The notes under the pieces are model-generated. The model saw only the letters and a list, made by a program, of their open reading frames with translations, was not told the origin of the DNA and ran no database searches. 64,000 nt of DNA from an uncultured Desulfuromusa sp. GTDB taxonomy: Bacteria; Desulfobacterota; Desulfuromonadia; Desulfuromonadales; Geopsychrobacteraceae. The translations under genes were made by a program, and so were the position numbers. The stretch covers positions 2,226,001-2,290,000 of the forward strand of contig NZ_OY776574.1 in assembly GCF_963675815.1 (NCBI RefSeq), in the 5' to 3' direction. Shown in pieces: positions 34,066-43,791 of this stretch (positions are counted from its first letter, which is position 1; each line of letters opens with the position of its first letter).

Positions 34066-35874
34066 TCAGAATTTGCCAAATTCATCATCGTCCAGAGCAA
34101 TCGTTTGTTGTGGCTTTTGGGGCGCTGGTTGTCCCCAGCTGCTATTCGGCTTTTTCTGAATTGCTGGTCGAGATAACGGTACAGGATTTTCAAATTGCTG
34201 ACTTTGTCCTCTTAATTTAAAACCCTTCAGCATGTTGAGGAGTTCAGCGGCCTGACTGGATAACTCTTCAGCGGCTGCGGCACTTTCTTCTGCTGTCGCT
34301 GTATTCTGCTGGATGGCTTGATCAATCTGCCCCAGCCCTTCGTTGATCTGCCCAATCCCCTCGGCTTGTTCGTTTGAAGCTGCAGCAATCTCTTCAGCTA
34401 ATACGGAAACCTTTAACACACTGCCATATACGGATTCCAGAGATTCAGCCGTCTGATTGGCAATCAGCTCGCCATTCTTGGTTTTTTGTACGGAACCTTC
34501 AATCAGTTCAGCAGTCTCTGAGGCGGCTTTAGCGCTACGGGCCGCGAGGTTTCGGACCTCTTCTGCGACAACAGCGAATCCTTTACCATGTTGCCCAGCG
34601 CGAGCCGCCTCAACGGCAGCATTGAGTGCGAGCAGGTTGGTCTGAAAGGCGATCTCGTCAATAACTTTAATTATTTTGTTGATGCTTTGTCCTGCTTCAC
34701 TGATCTCACCCATTGCAGAAACCATCTGTCCCATTCTTGTTTTGCCCTCTTCCGTGGCCAGTTTTGCTTCACTTGAAAGGTCATTCACCTGGCTGGCATT
34801 ATCTGCATTGAGTTTTGTCTGGCTCGACATTTCATTGAGAGAGCTGGAAATTTCTTCCAGTGATGCTGCTGATTCTGTTGCCCCCTCTGAAAGAGTTTGA
34901 CTTGAATCAGCTATTTGTTCACTGGCAGATGTGATTTGTTCGCCGGCTCTTTGTATTTGTTGCATTGTTGCATTAAGATTGTCACTGACTTTTTTTAATG
35001 CCATGCGGGTTCCGTCGTTGTCATCTCTCGGAACAGGATTAAAGGTGATATCACCGGCAGCGAGGCGATTTAAGGTGGGTAAGAGAACGGTTTCAAAATT
35101 GTTGTTCAAATTATCCATCGCTTCCCCAAGGTGACCGATCTCATCTTTTCTTTGCAAATCAAGACGAATTTGGTAGTGCCCCTTTTCAATTTCGTCGATC
35201 ATGTGGACGGTTTTCTTTATTGGCTGTGACAGAGAGCGTGCTAGAATATATGCCGTTGCGATAGAAACTGAAATCACCAATAAAATCATTGTCAATATTG
35301 AATAAAATATTGTGTTGATTTTACTTTCCAAGTCATCCATATAAACGCCACAACCGACAATCCAGTTCCAGTTCTTGGTTCTCTTGACAAACGATAACTT
35401 TGGCTGCGGTTTTGTCTTGCCTGGTTTTTCCCACATGTAATTGACAAAGCCCGATCCTGTTTGTTCCGTCTCTTTAACCATTTCAACGAATAGATGTTTT
35501 CCGGTTGGGTCGGCCGACCGGGACAAGTCGTTTCCGTCGAGTGCCGGTTTGATCGGGTGCATGATCATTCTGGGTTGAGTGTCATTGATCCAGAAGTAGA
35601 GTTTACCTTGTTCAAGGCGTAAGTTTTTAATTGTTTCTTTGGCGTTGTTTTGAGCTTGTTCAACTGTGAGTATTCCTTCGCTTGCGAGTTGACTGTTATG
35701 ATCAATAATGCCCACGGCGGTTTCAACCGCTGCTTTGAGCTTTAATTCGGCTGTCTTGAAAATTTGGTTTCGATAGCCTATATAAACCCAACTGATTGCG
35801 AGAATAAAAATAAAGATAATCAGCGTGATGACCAGATAAATTTTTGTGCTGATTTTAAAATTTCCAAAAGACAT
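34066..35874 (-). CDS. Methyl-accepting chemotaxis protein with single-Cache sensor
   Basis: 602 residues. TM1 about 10-31, periplasmic single Cache_2 domain about 35-188 (LYFWINDTQPRMIMHPIKPA, GFVNYMWEKPG, WIVGCGVYMDD), TM2 about 192-213, HAMP about 213-266, then a long signalling coiled coil whose tip (EIAFQTNLLALNAAVEAARAG and GKGFAVVAEEVRNLA) is the conserved CheA/CheW-binding hairpin. The tail is Pro/Gln-rich and ends DDDEFGKF; no classical CheR pentapeptide is visible. Cache_2 receptors often sense short organic acids. Its own promoter lies in 35875-36030. Confidence 0.93.
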   Translation of the reverse strand: MSFGNFKISTKIYLVITLIIFIFILAISWVYIGYRNQIFKTAELKLKAAVETAVGIIDHNSQLASEGILTVEQAQNNAKETIKNLRLEQGKLYFWINDTQPRMIMHPIKPALDGNDLSRSADPTGKHLFVEMVKETEQTGSGFVNYMWEKPGKTKPQPKLSFVKRTKNWNWIVGCGVYMDDLESKINTIFYSILTMILLVISVSIATAYILARSLSQPIKKTVHMIDEIEKGHYQIRLDLQRKDEIGHLGEAMDNLNNNFETVLLPTLNRLAAGDITFNPVPRDDNDGTRMALKKVSDNLNATMQQIQRAGEQITSASEQIADSSQTLSEGATESAASLEEISSSLNEMSSQTKLNADNASQVNDLSSEAKLATEEGKTRMGQMVSAMGEISEAGQSINKIIKVIDEIAFQTNLLALNAAVEAARAGQHGKGFAVVAEEVRNLAARSAKAASETAELIEGSVQKTKNGELIANQTAESLESVYGSVLKVSVLAEEIAAASNEQAEGIGQINEGLGQIDQAIQQNTATAEESAAAAEELSSQAAELLNMLKGFKLRGQSQQFENPVPLSRPAIQKKPNSSWGQPAPQKPQQTIALDDDEFGKF

Positions 35875-36035
35875 AGGTGAACCCCTTACACATTAACTAA
35901 GTTGATTTTGTTCTCAAGAGCATTCTCGTAAGGACTACGGAGTATTGACCTTGGTGAAAATTAATTTGACCTTCCTATTTTGAATTAATTAAGTTTAATT
36001 GTCAATATGTAATCTCGGTTCATTGTTTTTAAGGC

Positions 36036-36066
36036 AAAAAAAAACCTCTGGAAATCTCCAGAGGTT
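36036..36066 (-). terminator. Terminator of the OB-fold lipoprotein gene
   Basis: On minus, AACCTCTGGA-GATT-TCCAGAGGTT followed by eight T. It lies 25 bp after the lipoprotein stop. Confidence 0.85.
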
Positions 36067-36090
36067 TTTTAATAGAGGCAGTGAAAATTG

Positions 36091-36915
36091 TTACTCGATA
36101 TTCACCTCGGCATTTTCCATGATCAGATTATATTTGTAGCCGTAGCCGAAGTCTTTATCGAGAGTCAGTGGACCGCTGGCAACAACAGTGTCTCCAACTT
36201 TGACTTGCACTCCACTTGTGACCGTCAGATCATTTGTTCCAGACGCTTGATCACCGCTACCATCCTGGAGATGAATCCAGTTGGTTCCCATGATTTGGGG
36301 ACTGAATTTGACGACTTTGCCCCTCAAAGTCACGGTTTTTTCAGACAAATCAGCTTTCCCGGCATAGATTTCACCAATTGTCAGTCCGCCATCAGCTTTT
36401 TGAATCGCAGTCAAATCTACTTCAGGGGGAGCTGTATTGGCATTGATCGGCGGGTGACCTTCTGGCATCTGCATGCTGGCAGGAGAGGCTGCTGATCCCA
36501 TGCCCGAAGCGCCGACGTTGGGGTTGCTGGCATTCAAAACCGCTTCTACGAAGTAGACGACATCAAAATCACGATCCAATGTCTGGCTATGGTAGTTATG
36601 CATTGCCATGCCTTCGGGAACCATAACTTCATCACCGACACTGACAGCGAATTCTGGAGCAGCAGCCCAGATTTTTTCTGTACCGTCATCGACATAAACG
36701 TAGGTATAGCCGGCTGCATTCATAGTTTCAACGACAGTTCCAGCTGTTTGTCCTGGTGCTTCTGACGCTGCAGAAGTTGGAGTGGCTGCTGCTGAGGGAT
36801 TTTCTGCTGGTGCCGGATTTTCTGTTGCTGTGGATTGAACGGGTTCGTTCTTGCTGCAGGCAATCAGCGGTGAAAACAGAAATAAGACAATGAATAAGAT
36901 GTTCAGTTTTTTCAC
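36091..36915 (-). CDS. Lipoprotein with OB-fold / NrfJ-like domains
   Basis: 274 residues. Signal peptide with lipobox LIAC (Cys20) then a Ser/Ala/Pro-rich linker to about 58. First module 59-130: GTVVETMNAAGYTYVYVDDG, IWAAAPEFAVSVGDEVMVPE, GMAMHNYHS, which resembles NrfJ-type OB proteins. Second module about 165-274 is an OB-fold: GEIYAGKADLSEKTVTLRGK, VVKFSPQIMGTNWIHLQDGS, GVQVKVGDTVVASGP. Probably membrane-anchored in the periplasm; NrfJ-like proteins accompany multiheme cytochromes, and a cytochrome locus lies 3 kb away, but a role is inferred. Confidence 0.8.
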   Translation of the reverse strand: MKKLNILFIVLFLFSPLIACSKNEPVQSTATENPAPAENPSAAATPTSAASEAPGQTAGTVVETMNAAGYTYVYVDDGTEKIWAAAPEFAVSVGDEVMVPEGMAMHNYHSQTLDRDFDVVYFVEAVLNASNPNVGASGMGSAASPASMQMPEGHPPINANTAPPEVDLTAIQKADGGLTIGEIYAGKADLSEKTVTLRGKVVKFSPQIMGTNWIHLQDGSGDQASGTNDLTVTSGVQVKVGDTVVASGPLTLDKDFGYGYKYNLIMENAEVNIE

Positions 36916-37018
36916 TTTTAGTCCTCCATGCGGGTTTTCCAGAAAAGATTCTTGATCTTTTTTCTACAGGATTAATATTGCAAAAAATAGCATGGCTTTT
37001 TAAGTTCAGACAAGTGGA

Positions 37019-38542
37019 TTACTGCTCAGGCTGCATTTCTGCGGGAATGCACAGATTGCGTCCGTACAAATGGGACATATCTTTTAGGCGCTTGATGATG
37101 TCTGCGGAGAGCGCCTCGGAGTTGTAACGCCATTGCCAGTTTCCTGTTGCTGTTCCCGGGATATTCATACGACTTGATTCTGGAAGGGAAAGAATATCCT
37201 GCAGGGGAATGATAGCCAGGAGAGCTGTGCTTGATAGAGCTGTTTCAATCAGTGTCCATGGCATTTTATCACAGGGGTTCTGGAGAAAATCACGGACCCG
37301 TTGCTGGGCTGCTTCATCAAGGCCCTGCCACCAGCCAAGGGTGGTGTTATTATCATGGGTCCCAGGGTAGATGACGGCGTTTGCGTCGATATTTGCCGGC
37401 AAATAAGGGTTGTCCATATCAGAATCAAAAGCAAACTGGAGAATTATCATCCCTGGAAAGCCAAATTGATCTCTCAATTTTATCACATCCGGTGTGAGAA
37501 TTCCGAGGTCTTCTGCAATAAGCGGCAATGTGCTCCCGAATTCTTGCTGTAATAGCTTAAATAATTGCTTGCCGGGGATGTCGATCCAGGAACCGTTTTC
37601 AGCTGTTGTTTCAGCTGCTGGAATGGCCCAGCAAGAGGAAAAACCGCGAAAGTGATCGATGCGTAACAGGTCGAACAGCTCCAGATTCCAACGAAACCGT
37701 TTTAGCCACCATGAAAAGTTGTCTTCTGACATCTTTTCCCAGCGATAAAGTGGGTTTCCCCAGCGCTGACCCGTACTGCTGAAGTAGTCGGGTGGAACTC
37801 CAGCAACCAATGAAGCCCGATCTTCATCATCCAGATAAAACAGTTCACGGTTCCTCCAGACATCAACAGAGTCTTCAGCAACAAAAATGGGTAAATCTCC
37901 AAAAATTTTGATTCCTTTAGCGTTGGCGTACTGCTTTAATGTCAGCCATTGCTCAAAAAAAACAAATTGAAAATATTTTTGCCGGCTGATGTTTTCCTGA
38001 AGTTTGTCCGCCCATTCGTGCATGGCATCGGGCTGTCTCTGTCTGATGCTCTGAGGCCATTGTTGCCAGTTCTGGTCCTGGAAATGTTCACGTAAAGATT
38101 CAAACAAAGCATAATCATCAAGCCAATCACGCTGATTGGTACAGAACAGTTCAAAGCTGGTTTTCCGGGAGAGAGACCCGCGCAGGGTGAAATTCTTATG
38201 TGCCAATTGCAGAACGGGTCGCTGCAAGCGAGACGCAGCGGAAAAATCAGCAATATCGACTGATGGAAAAGGGGGAGGTAGATCAGACTTGCGTAAATCG
38301 CCGGCTTCAGTCAGTAAATTGAGATTGATCAGTAAAGGATTGCCGGCAAAAGCTGAAAAATTGCTATAGGGACAGTTGCCGTAGCCGATTGGGCCCAGAG
38401 GCAGCAACTGCCAGGTTGATTGTCCTGCCGCTACGAGAGAGTCAACAAAACGATAAGCTTCTGGGCCAAGTGAGCCTATGGCCTGTTCTCCTGGAAGTGA
38501 TGTCGGGTGGAGTAAGACCCCGCTCTGGCGTTGCGTAAGCAT
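37019..38542 (-). CDS. malQ: 4-alpha-glucanotransferase
   Basis: 507 residues, typical bacterial MalQ. Opening SGVLLHPTSLPGEQAIGSLG, YSNFSAFAGNPLLINLNLL, KIFGDLPIFVAEDSVDVW, FDLLRIDHFRG (nucleophile Asp region), PLIAEDLG (acid/base Glu) and YPGTHDNNTTLGWW (third acidic residue). Disproportionates maltodextrins, cytosolic. No glycogen genes in view. Confidence 0.93.
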   Translation of the reverse strand: MLTQRQSGVLLHPTSLPGEQAIGSLGPEAYRFVDSLVAAGQSTWQLLPLGPIGYGNCPYSNFSAFAGNPLLINLNLLTEAGDLRKSDLPPPFPSVDIADFSAASRLQRPVLQLAHKNFTLRGSLSRKTSFELFCTNQRDWLDDYALFESLREHFQDQNWQQWPQSIRQRQPDAMHEWADKLQENISRQKYFQFVFFEQWLTLKQYANAKGIKIFGDLPIFVAEDSVDVWRNRELFYLDDEDRASLVAGVPPDYFSSTGQRWGNPLYRWEKMSEDNFSWWLKRFRWNLELFDLLRIDHFRGFSSCWAIPAAETTAENGSWIDIPGKQLFKLLQQEFGSTLPLIAEDLGILTPDVIKLRDQFGFPGMIILQFAFDSDMDNPYLPANIDANAVIYPGTHDNNTTLGWWQGLDEAAQQRVRDFLQNPCDKMPWTLIETALSSTALLAIIPLQDILSLPESSRMNIPGTATGNWQWRYNSEALSADIIKRLKDMSHLYGRNLCIPAEMQPEQ

Positions 38543-38564
38543 GTCAGTTCCAATAATTTATATG

Positions 38565-38738
38565 AGCCACCAAGACTCTGGAAGTTGCAAGAAGTCCTTT
38601 GCGGCAAGACGTTAAAGAACGAAGTTCAGAATCTTCTGTCTGGAATGACAAAGCATAACATAAGATTGAGATTATGAAATTCTGTTTTCCGGCATTGGAG
38701 TTTTAAGTCTTCCTGGCGTTCTTGGTGTCTTGGTGGCT
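38565..38738. repeat. Intergenic inverted-repeat element A
   Basis: 174 bp bounded by perfect 12-bp inverted ends AGCCACCAAGAC and GTCTTGGTGGCT. The right arm extends as CCTGGCGTTCTTGGTGTCTTGG. No coding content. It shares the terminal CCACCAAGA/TCTTGGTGG signature with elements at 43571-43780 and 50015-50162. Confidence 0.7.
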
Positions 38739-38749
38739 AACTTTAATGT

Positions 38750-39352
38750 TTATGGGCAGATAAGCCGTCCTGCTTGACATTGAACTTCGACCATCTCAAA
38801 CATGTTGGTTGTTCGACCGACCTGTAACTGATCTTTTTTCTGATAGAAGTCCAGGCACAGTCCACAACTGGCGATATCAACACCACGGGACACCAGTGTT
38901 TGTAGAGCTTCAAGAACGTCAGAGCCTTCTGTGGTGAGGTCAATACCACTGTTGACGAAAAGAATGATATCAGGAAGTGGATCCATTTCCAGTAGCGTTG
39001 TCAGGAAATTTCGCATCAGGACACGGCCAAATTCATCGTCACCATTTCCCATCCTGTTGCTACCACAATAAATAACCGTTTTTCCTGAAACTCCGACTGC
39101 AGATTCTGTTTCACTCGGTGTTGTTGTTTCAGTTTCCCCCTCGGCAGGTGTTAATTTGAGTCGGAAATTGGTCCCCACAGCTTCAGCAGACGCCTGGTAG
39201 TTCATTTTTTCAGCCAGGCGGGAGACATTGTCTCGACCGGCCTGATCGCCGACCAGAACTTCCAGAGCTTGTCCTGGATTGGCAAGGATCTGTTTACGAG
39301 TCTCAACAACCGGATAAGGGCATTGATGTTGGCTGTAGTCAAGTTTAATCAT
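38750..39352 (-). CDS. yedF: Sulfurtransferase-like selenium metabolism protein YedF
   Basis: 200 residues; AGGAGG precedes the start. N-terminal TusA-like domain 1-70 with conserved CPYPVVETRKQI (Cys11 in a CPxP motif), then a DsrE-like domain from about 90 (IYCGSNRMGNGDDEFGRVLM, GSDVLEALQTLVSRGVDIAS, CGLCLDFY). This two-domain family is known to occur in genomes with selenium utilisation genes. No other sel gene is in the window. It is a relevant marker for the in-frame UGA found at 44275. Confidence 0.92.
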   Translation of the reverse strand: MIKLDYSQHQCPYPVVETRKQILANPGQALEVLVGDQAGRDNVSRLAEKMNYQASAEAVGTNFRLKLTPAEGETETTTPSETESAVGVSGKTVIYCGSNRMGNGDDEFGRVLMRNFLTTLLEMDPLPDIILFVNSGIDLTTEGSDVLEALQTLVSRGVDIASCGLCLDFYQKKDQLQVGRTTNMFEMVEVQCQAGRLICP

Positions 39353-39793
39353 GGTATTTCCTCCTGTAAGTTTAAATGAGTATCAAGATTATAATATCTA
39401 CCAGATAAAGTACAATGGGAAGATCATGGCTAATGACCGCTTAAGCCAATAAGAATAATTTCTAGATCGATAAGAAATGCTTATTTATCAAAGGGTTTTA
39501 GATATTTATAGCACTATATTATGTATTAAATATCATTTGGCCGTGTGGGAATTATTTTGATGGCTTTTTATATCGTAGAAGACAGTAATGAATTGAAATT
39601 AAAGGGAGTTTTTCCATATCACATATATTTATGTGGGTATAAGAAACACTATATATATAATTATTCGAAATATTGGTTAAAAATGACTTGAAAACAATAA
39701 ATAGAGGTGTTAGTAGACATATCGTCGTCGATCGTTCTTATCAGTGGGGCACAGACTGAGTGCCGTAATTAAACATTAACCAAGGAGATAAAA
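39353..39793 (+). promoter_or_regulatory. AT-rich leader of the cytochrome / DUF3373 locus
   Basis: 441 bp with no gene. It contains CACATA-TATT-TATGTG (about 39621-39636) and a leader hairpin GGCAC-N7-GTGCC (39748-39764), then AAGGAG before the cytochrome start. I looked for a c-di-GMP-type riboswitch and sigma-54 elements and saw neither. The length suggests tight control of the downstream genes. Confidence 0.5.
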
Positions 39794-40120
39794 ATGAACT
39801 GGAAAGCTTTTTTGATGATTGGATTAATTTTGACTGCATTCACTGCAACAAGTGCTTTAGCTGTCGAAGGTGGCAACGCACGAAAAGGGAAGCACCTCTT
39901 TAAAAAGAGCTGTAAGAGCTGTCATGGCTCTGGTGGTGAAGGCGGTGAATTGACCCCAATGTCAAAGACCATGTCACAGTGGGATCGCTTTTTCAAAAAG
40001 AAAACAGAAGATCATCCCGGTGATGTTTTTAAAACAATTTCAGACAAAGATAAGAAAGATATCAATCAGTTTTTGCATGACAGCGCTGCTGATTCACCAG
40101 CTCCTGCTACGTGTGGCTAA
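39794..40120 (+). CDS. Small monoheme c-type cytochrome
   Basis: 108 residues; AAGGAG upstream. Signal peptide 1-23 (ALA cleavage), then one CKSCH heme site near residue 38 and an upstream KGKHLFKKSC helix as in class I cytochromes. Met in ELTPMSKTM could be the sixth ligand. The end GDVFKTISDKDKKDINQFLH is a typical last helix. Periplasmic electron carrier; first gene of the locus, 46 bp before the DUF3373 gene. Confidence 0.88.
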   Translation: MNWKAFLMIGLILTAFTATSALAVEGGNARKGKHLFKKSCKSCHGSGGEGGELTPMSKTMSQWDRFFKKKTEDHPGDVFKTISDKDKKDINQFLHDSAADSPAPATCG

Positions 40121-40166
40121 GTAATAAAGAATTACAAGAGCAACAAACCATAGGAGGTAACACTGT

Positions 40167-42026
40167 ATGAATCGTTTTATTGTTCTACTGCTAGCCATAT
40201 TACTGACACTCCCTGCCGTGTCTTTTGCCGCTCCGACGATTGAAGAGCTGCAGAAGCAAATCGCTGATATCGTCGAAGAACTGGACGATCTCAATGATCG
40301 CCTTGATAAGCCGGAGCGGCATTCTGCTCTGGACAGAATCAGCTTTTCAGGTGATCTTCGCACGACTGCTGATTCGATCCATTATCAGGATGTGACATTT
40401 AATCCTGGGATCAAGGTCGACTACTCAGACTTTTTTGGTCAACTTTATGCCCAAAATTTCGGAACCATTGATATGGGTGTTGGCGCAGATGGCATCCCCA
40501 TGACAGCTGATGACACAGGTGGATTGCCACAATTAATGGGAGAATATTTCGGTTTCCTAAATGGTGGTCCAGCCCCTACTACTGATCCGGCAACCATTTT
40601 CGGAGCGGATTCAGGCGCTTTTCAAACGTTTTTCAGCCAATTACAAAGTTTGCCGCAAGAGCAGCAACTTAAAATTCTTGGCGCGATGTTTGCCGGGGGG
40701 GTTGGCACTTACCCTATGGCAGCAGCAGCGCAAAAATCTAATATCAACAACGATATCATGTACACAACCCGTCTTCGTCTCAACATGAAAGCGGATATTG
40801 CCAGAAACATGAACTTTGCTGGTCGTCTCAATATGTACAAAGCCTGGGGGGATTCCTCCGGTTCCCGAGTGTTTGACTCCTGGGATGCTTTTGCCATGGA
40901 CGGGACCAGCAGTGGTAAACCTTCTGGTGATACTTTGCATGTGGAGCGGGCATTTTTTAACTGGAAAGATATTGCCGGTAGTGATTTTTACTTCTCTGTT
41001 GGGCGCCGTCCTTCAACCTACGGCCCTCCTTCCAACTATCGTGAAAATGAGCTGCGTGGTGGTACCCCATCGGGACATCTGGTTAACTTCAACTTTGATG
41101 GTTTCACCCTTGGCTATCATTTAAGTGAAATCACCGGGATTGAAGGTCAATCAGTCCGTTTTTGCTATGGTCAGGGCTTTGAATCTGAATATGGCAACGG
41201 TTCTTTGTTCAACGGTGACATTACCTCAAATCTTGAAGATACCCACTTAGGTGGCTTCAATATCGATGTCTTCAACGACGGCAAGACCCTGGTTCAGGCA
41301 ACCTTGTTCCGTGCTCAGGATGTCGTTGATGGTTTTACTGGTGTTTTTGCTTTCCCAACCCAGTTTGCTGAGCTGTTTGCAGGTACCCTGTATACAGATA
41401 TGCAAAAATTCCAAAACATGAACTTTAACGTACGTTATACCCCAAGCACCGTTATTGGTAACATCAATCTGGTAGCTCTGGGATTTACCCGCGAAGAAGA
41501 TAATGGCATTAACTGGTTTGGTTCTTTCGGCATGACCCAGCTTGAGTCAAATGGTAATGCTGGTATGTTCGGTGGTATGGGCAACGATGCTGTTTTTGAA
41601 GCGCAACTCAGTGACGATGGTTCAGAAATCTATATGGTGCCAGCTCGCGCAGAAGATGATGACACTCAGGAAGGTTACGGGGTTTATGTCGGTATCCAGG
41701 TTCCGGCTCCTATGGGTAAGTTTGGTCTGGAGTATAACTATGGATCCAAATACTGGACACCGTTCACCCAGGCTCAGGATGATCTCATTGGCAGTAAACT
41801 GTCGACCCGCGGTCATGTTGGCGAGGTTTACTATATCTTTGATATCAACCCACGGGCCTTTATCAAAATTGGCGGACTCTATTATGACTATGAATATACC
41901 GGTAGTGGCTCTCCGGTAGGTAAGCCGGTCAAGGTGTCGGATGTTCAGGATGGCGTTGCTTATTCCTTGCTGCCGGTTATCGATACCGCTTGGGATGCAT
42001 ATGCCAAGATAACAATGCAGTTCTAA
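40167..42026 (+). CDS. DUF3373-family outer-membrane protein
   Basis: 619 residues; AGGAGG upstream. Signal peptide 1-21 (VSFA-A), a short coiled coil 25-52 (EELQKQIADIVEELDDLNDR), then repeated amphipathic beta strands ending with an aromatic C-terminus (KITMQF), typical of a barrel. DUF3373 proteins in Desulfuromonadales stand beside multiheme cytochromes and are thought to be porin-like, possibly scaffolding electron transfer; this is from family context. Followed by a terminator, so the octaheme gene may have its own promoter. Confidence 0.85.
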   Translation: MNRFIVLLLAILLTLPAVSFAAPTIEELQKQIADIVEELDDLNDRLDKPERHSALDRISFSGDLRTTADSIHYQDVTFNPGIKVDYSDFFGQLYAQNFGTIDMGVGADGIPMTADDTGGLPQLMGEYFGFLNGGPAPTTDPATIFGADSGAFQTFFSQLQSLPQEQQLKILGAMFAGGVGTYPMAAAAQKSNINNDIMYTTRLRLNMKADIARNMNFAGRLNMYKAWGDSSGSRVFDSWDAFAMDGTSSGKPSGDTLHVERAFFNWKDIAGSDFYFSVGRRPSTYGPPSNYRENELRGGTPSGHLVNFNFDGFTLGYHLSEITGIEGQSVRFCYGQGFESEYGNGSLFNGDITSNLEDTHLGGFNIDVFNDGKTLVQATLFRAQDVVDGFTGVFAFPTQFAELFAGTLYTDMQKFQNMNFNVRYTPSTVIGNINLVALGFTREEDNGINWFGSFGMTQLESNGNAGMFGGMGNDAVFEAQLSDDGSEIYMVPARAEDDDTQEGYGVYVGIQVPAPMGKFGLEYNYGSKYWTPFTQAQDDLIGSKLSTRGHVGEVYYIFDINPRAFIKIGGLYYDYEYTGSGSPVGKPVKVSDVQDGVAYSLLPVIDTAWDAYAKITMQF

Positions 42027-42051
42027 GGTCAATTTCTCGCTGTTACAAGAC

Positions 42052-42081
42052 AAAGGGAGAGATCTCAGGATCTCTCCCTTT
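42052..42081 (+). terminator. Hairpin after the DUF3373 gene
   Basis: AAAGGGAGAGATC / GATCTCTCCCTTT, a 13-bp stem with a 4-nt loop. Partial terminator or processing hairpin before the octaheme gene. Confidence 0.75.
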
Positions 42082-42141
42082 CCTTGACCATGAAACATCC
42101 AATAGCTTGTATATCTAATTAATAAGATAAAGGTGGATTCG

Positions 42142-43491
42142 ATGAAAAAGATTTTTTTATGTGTTTCAGCGGCTCTGTTGTTGGCAACAACAGCTTATGC
42201 GACAGATCACGGCGAATTTATTGAAGGGCCCTTTGCAGACGCTTCTGAGGTGACAAAAACCTGCCTTGAATGTCATGAGGATGCTGCAATAGATTTCATG
42301 CAGACGCCTCACTGGACCTGGACACGTAAACAGGTTGTCGACGGTAAAGAGATGGATCTGGGCAAGATCAATGTCATGAATAATTTCTGTACCTCAATAT
42401 CAAGTAATCATGTTCACTGTAGTGAGTGCCATGCCGGATATGGCTGGGCAGAGGAAGAATATGATTTCACAGATAAGAGTAAGGTTGACTGTCTTGTTTG
42501 CCATGACGGCACCGGGACTTATCATAAAGATGGCGATAACTCCGGCTGGCCGACTGAGCACGTAAACCTGGAGGCCGTGGCTAAAGGAGTTGCTTTACCG
42601 GTGCGTCAAAACTGTAATTCATGTCACGCTTTAGGTGGTGGTGGTAATAATGCTAAGCATGGTGATATCAGCTTAGTTCTTGATTATCCTGATCGTTCTA
42701 TTGATGTCCATATGGATGCTGATGGTAATGATTTCCAGTGCCAGACTTGTCATGAAACTGATGATCACTATATTTCCGGAGCTAATCTCCAGACCGCGAC
42801 TGATGGTTTTAATGCGATAAGTTGCGAACAATGTCATGAAGCAGATCCCCATGCGGAATCCCGCCTGAATGATCATGCTAAACGCGTTGCCTGTCAGACC
42901 TGTCATATCCCTGTTTACGCAAAAGAAGATCCTACCCAGATGGATTGGGATTGGTCAACAGCAGGTAAAGACGAAGTCCCGGAAGGGGCCGACGGAAAAA
43001 TAGTACGGTATGCAAAATCAACCGGAACTCAGACTTGGAAAACCGATATGGAGCCAACCTATCACTGGTTTAATGGTAAGGCTGGAATCACTTTAATCGG
43101 CGATAAAATTGATCCCAATGTTCCAACCCGGATGGCGTATCCTCTTGGCGATATCAACGATAAAACAGCTAAGATTCACCCGTTTAAAGTGCACACTGGT
43201 AAGCAGATATACGATACCAAAAACATGTATTTCATCACTAATCATATTTATGGAGAAGATGGTTTTTGGGAGACTGCTGACTGGCAACGTTCTGCAAAGA
43301 TAGGTATGGAGGCAAGTGGGCTTCCTTATAGTGGTGAGTACGGATTTGCTCCAACTGAAATGTACTGGAGGATTGATCACATGGTTGCACCGGCTGATCA
43401 GGCCCTTGGGTGTCTCGATTGCCACGGTGACAACGGTCGTATGGACTGGGCTGCTCTAGGCTACAAAGGTGATCCGATTGACGGAAAATAA
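42142..43491 (+). CDS. Octaheme c-type cytochrome, tetrathionate-reductase (Otr) family
   Basis: Start taken at ATG 42142 with AAAGGTGG upstream; GTG 42133 is unlikely as it lies in that site. 449 residues, signal peptide to ATAYA. Eight CxxCH sites in order: CLECH, CSECH, CLVCH, CNSCH, CQTCH, CEQCH, CQTCH, CLDCH. The opening DHGEFIEGPFADASEVTKTC and later VHMDADGNDFQCQTC match the Otr-type octaheme family, which reduces tetrathionate, nitrite or hydroxylamine in vitro. No CxxCK site, so not an ammonia-forming NrfA type. Periplasmic. Confidence 0.9.
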   Translation: MKKIFLCVSAALLLATTAYATDHGEFIEGPFADASEVTKTCLECHEDAAIDFMQTPHWTWTRKQVVDGKEMDLGKINVMNNFCTSISSNHVHCSECHAGYGWAEEEYDFTDKSKVDCLVCHDGTGTYHKDGDNSGWPTEHVNLEAVAKGVALPVRQNCNSCHALGGGGNNAKHGDISLVLDYPDRSIDVHMDADGNDFQCQTCHETDDHYISGANLQTATDGFNAISCEQCHEADPHAESRLNDHAKRVACQTCHIPVYAKEDPTQMDWDWSTAGKDEVPEGADGKIVRYAKSTGTQTWKTDMEPTYHWFNGKAGITLIGDKIDPNVPTRMAYPLGDINDKTAKIHPFKVHTGKQIYDTKNMYFITNHIYGEDGFWETADWQRSAKIGMEASGLPYSGEYGFAPTEMYWRIDHMVAPADQALGCLDCHGDNGRMDWAALGYKGDPIDGK

Positions 43492-43519
43492 GATCTGAAT
43501 TTTAGTTCCAGATCTCTTC

Positions 43520-43553
43520 AGCGGGGCAGATTTAATTCTGTCCCGCTTTTTTT
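43520..43553 (+). terminator. Terminator after the octaheme cytochrome
   Basis: AGCGGGGCAGA / TCTGTCCCGCT with one mismatch pair region and a run of seven T. Confidence 0.88.
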
Positions 43554-43570
43554 ATTGGTGAAAATCTTTG

Positions 43571-43780
43571 TAACGACTGAGATGCCGAGAACAGCTAGGT
43601 AGAGCAATTCATTTGGTAGAGAGATTCTGAGAGCGAATAGCTCTGAGAAAAAAACAACGCTTGGTTTGCGCTTAAAGCCAGATAAAGATCTTGATCTTTA
43701 CCGGTTTGATTCTCTCAGCACCTCTCCGCCTCAGCGTTAATGATTTTGTTTTCTGGGTGTCCTTGGCGTCTTGGTGGTTA
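43571..43780. repeat. Intergenic inverted-repeat element B
   Basis: Left arm TAACGACTGAGATGCCGAGA (43571-43590) pairs imperfectly with CCTCTCCGCCTCAGCGTTA (43721-43739). The right end carries CTTGGCGTCTTGGTGGTTA (43762-43780), sharing GTCTTGGTGG with element A. The left outer arm is lost or too diverged. No coding content. Together with the terminators it fills the 360-bp gap between the convergent cytochrome and barrel genes. Confidence 0.6.
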
Positions 43781-43791
43781 ACAATTCGTGC

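Noticed and set aside
39353..39793. Possible c-di-GMP (GEMM) riboswitch upstream of the cytochrome locus
   Set aside because: None of the conserved GEMM core segments could be found; only simple hairpins are present.
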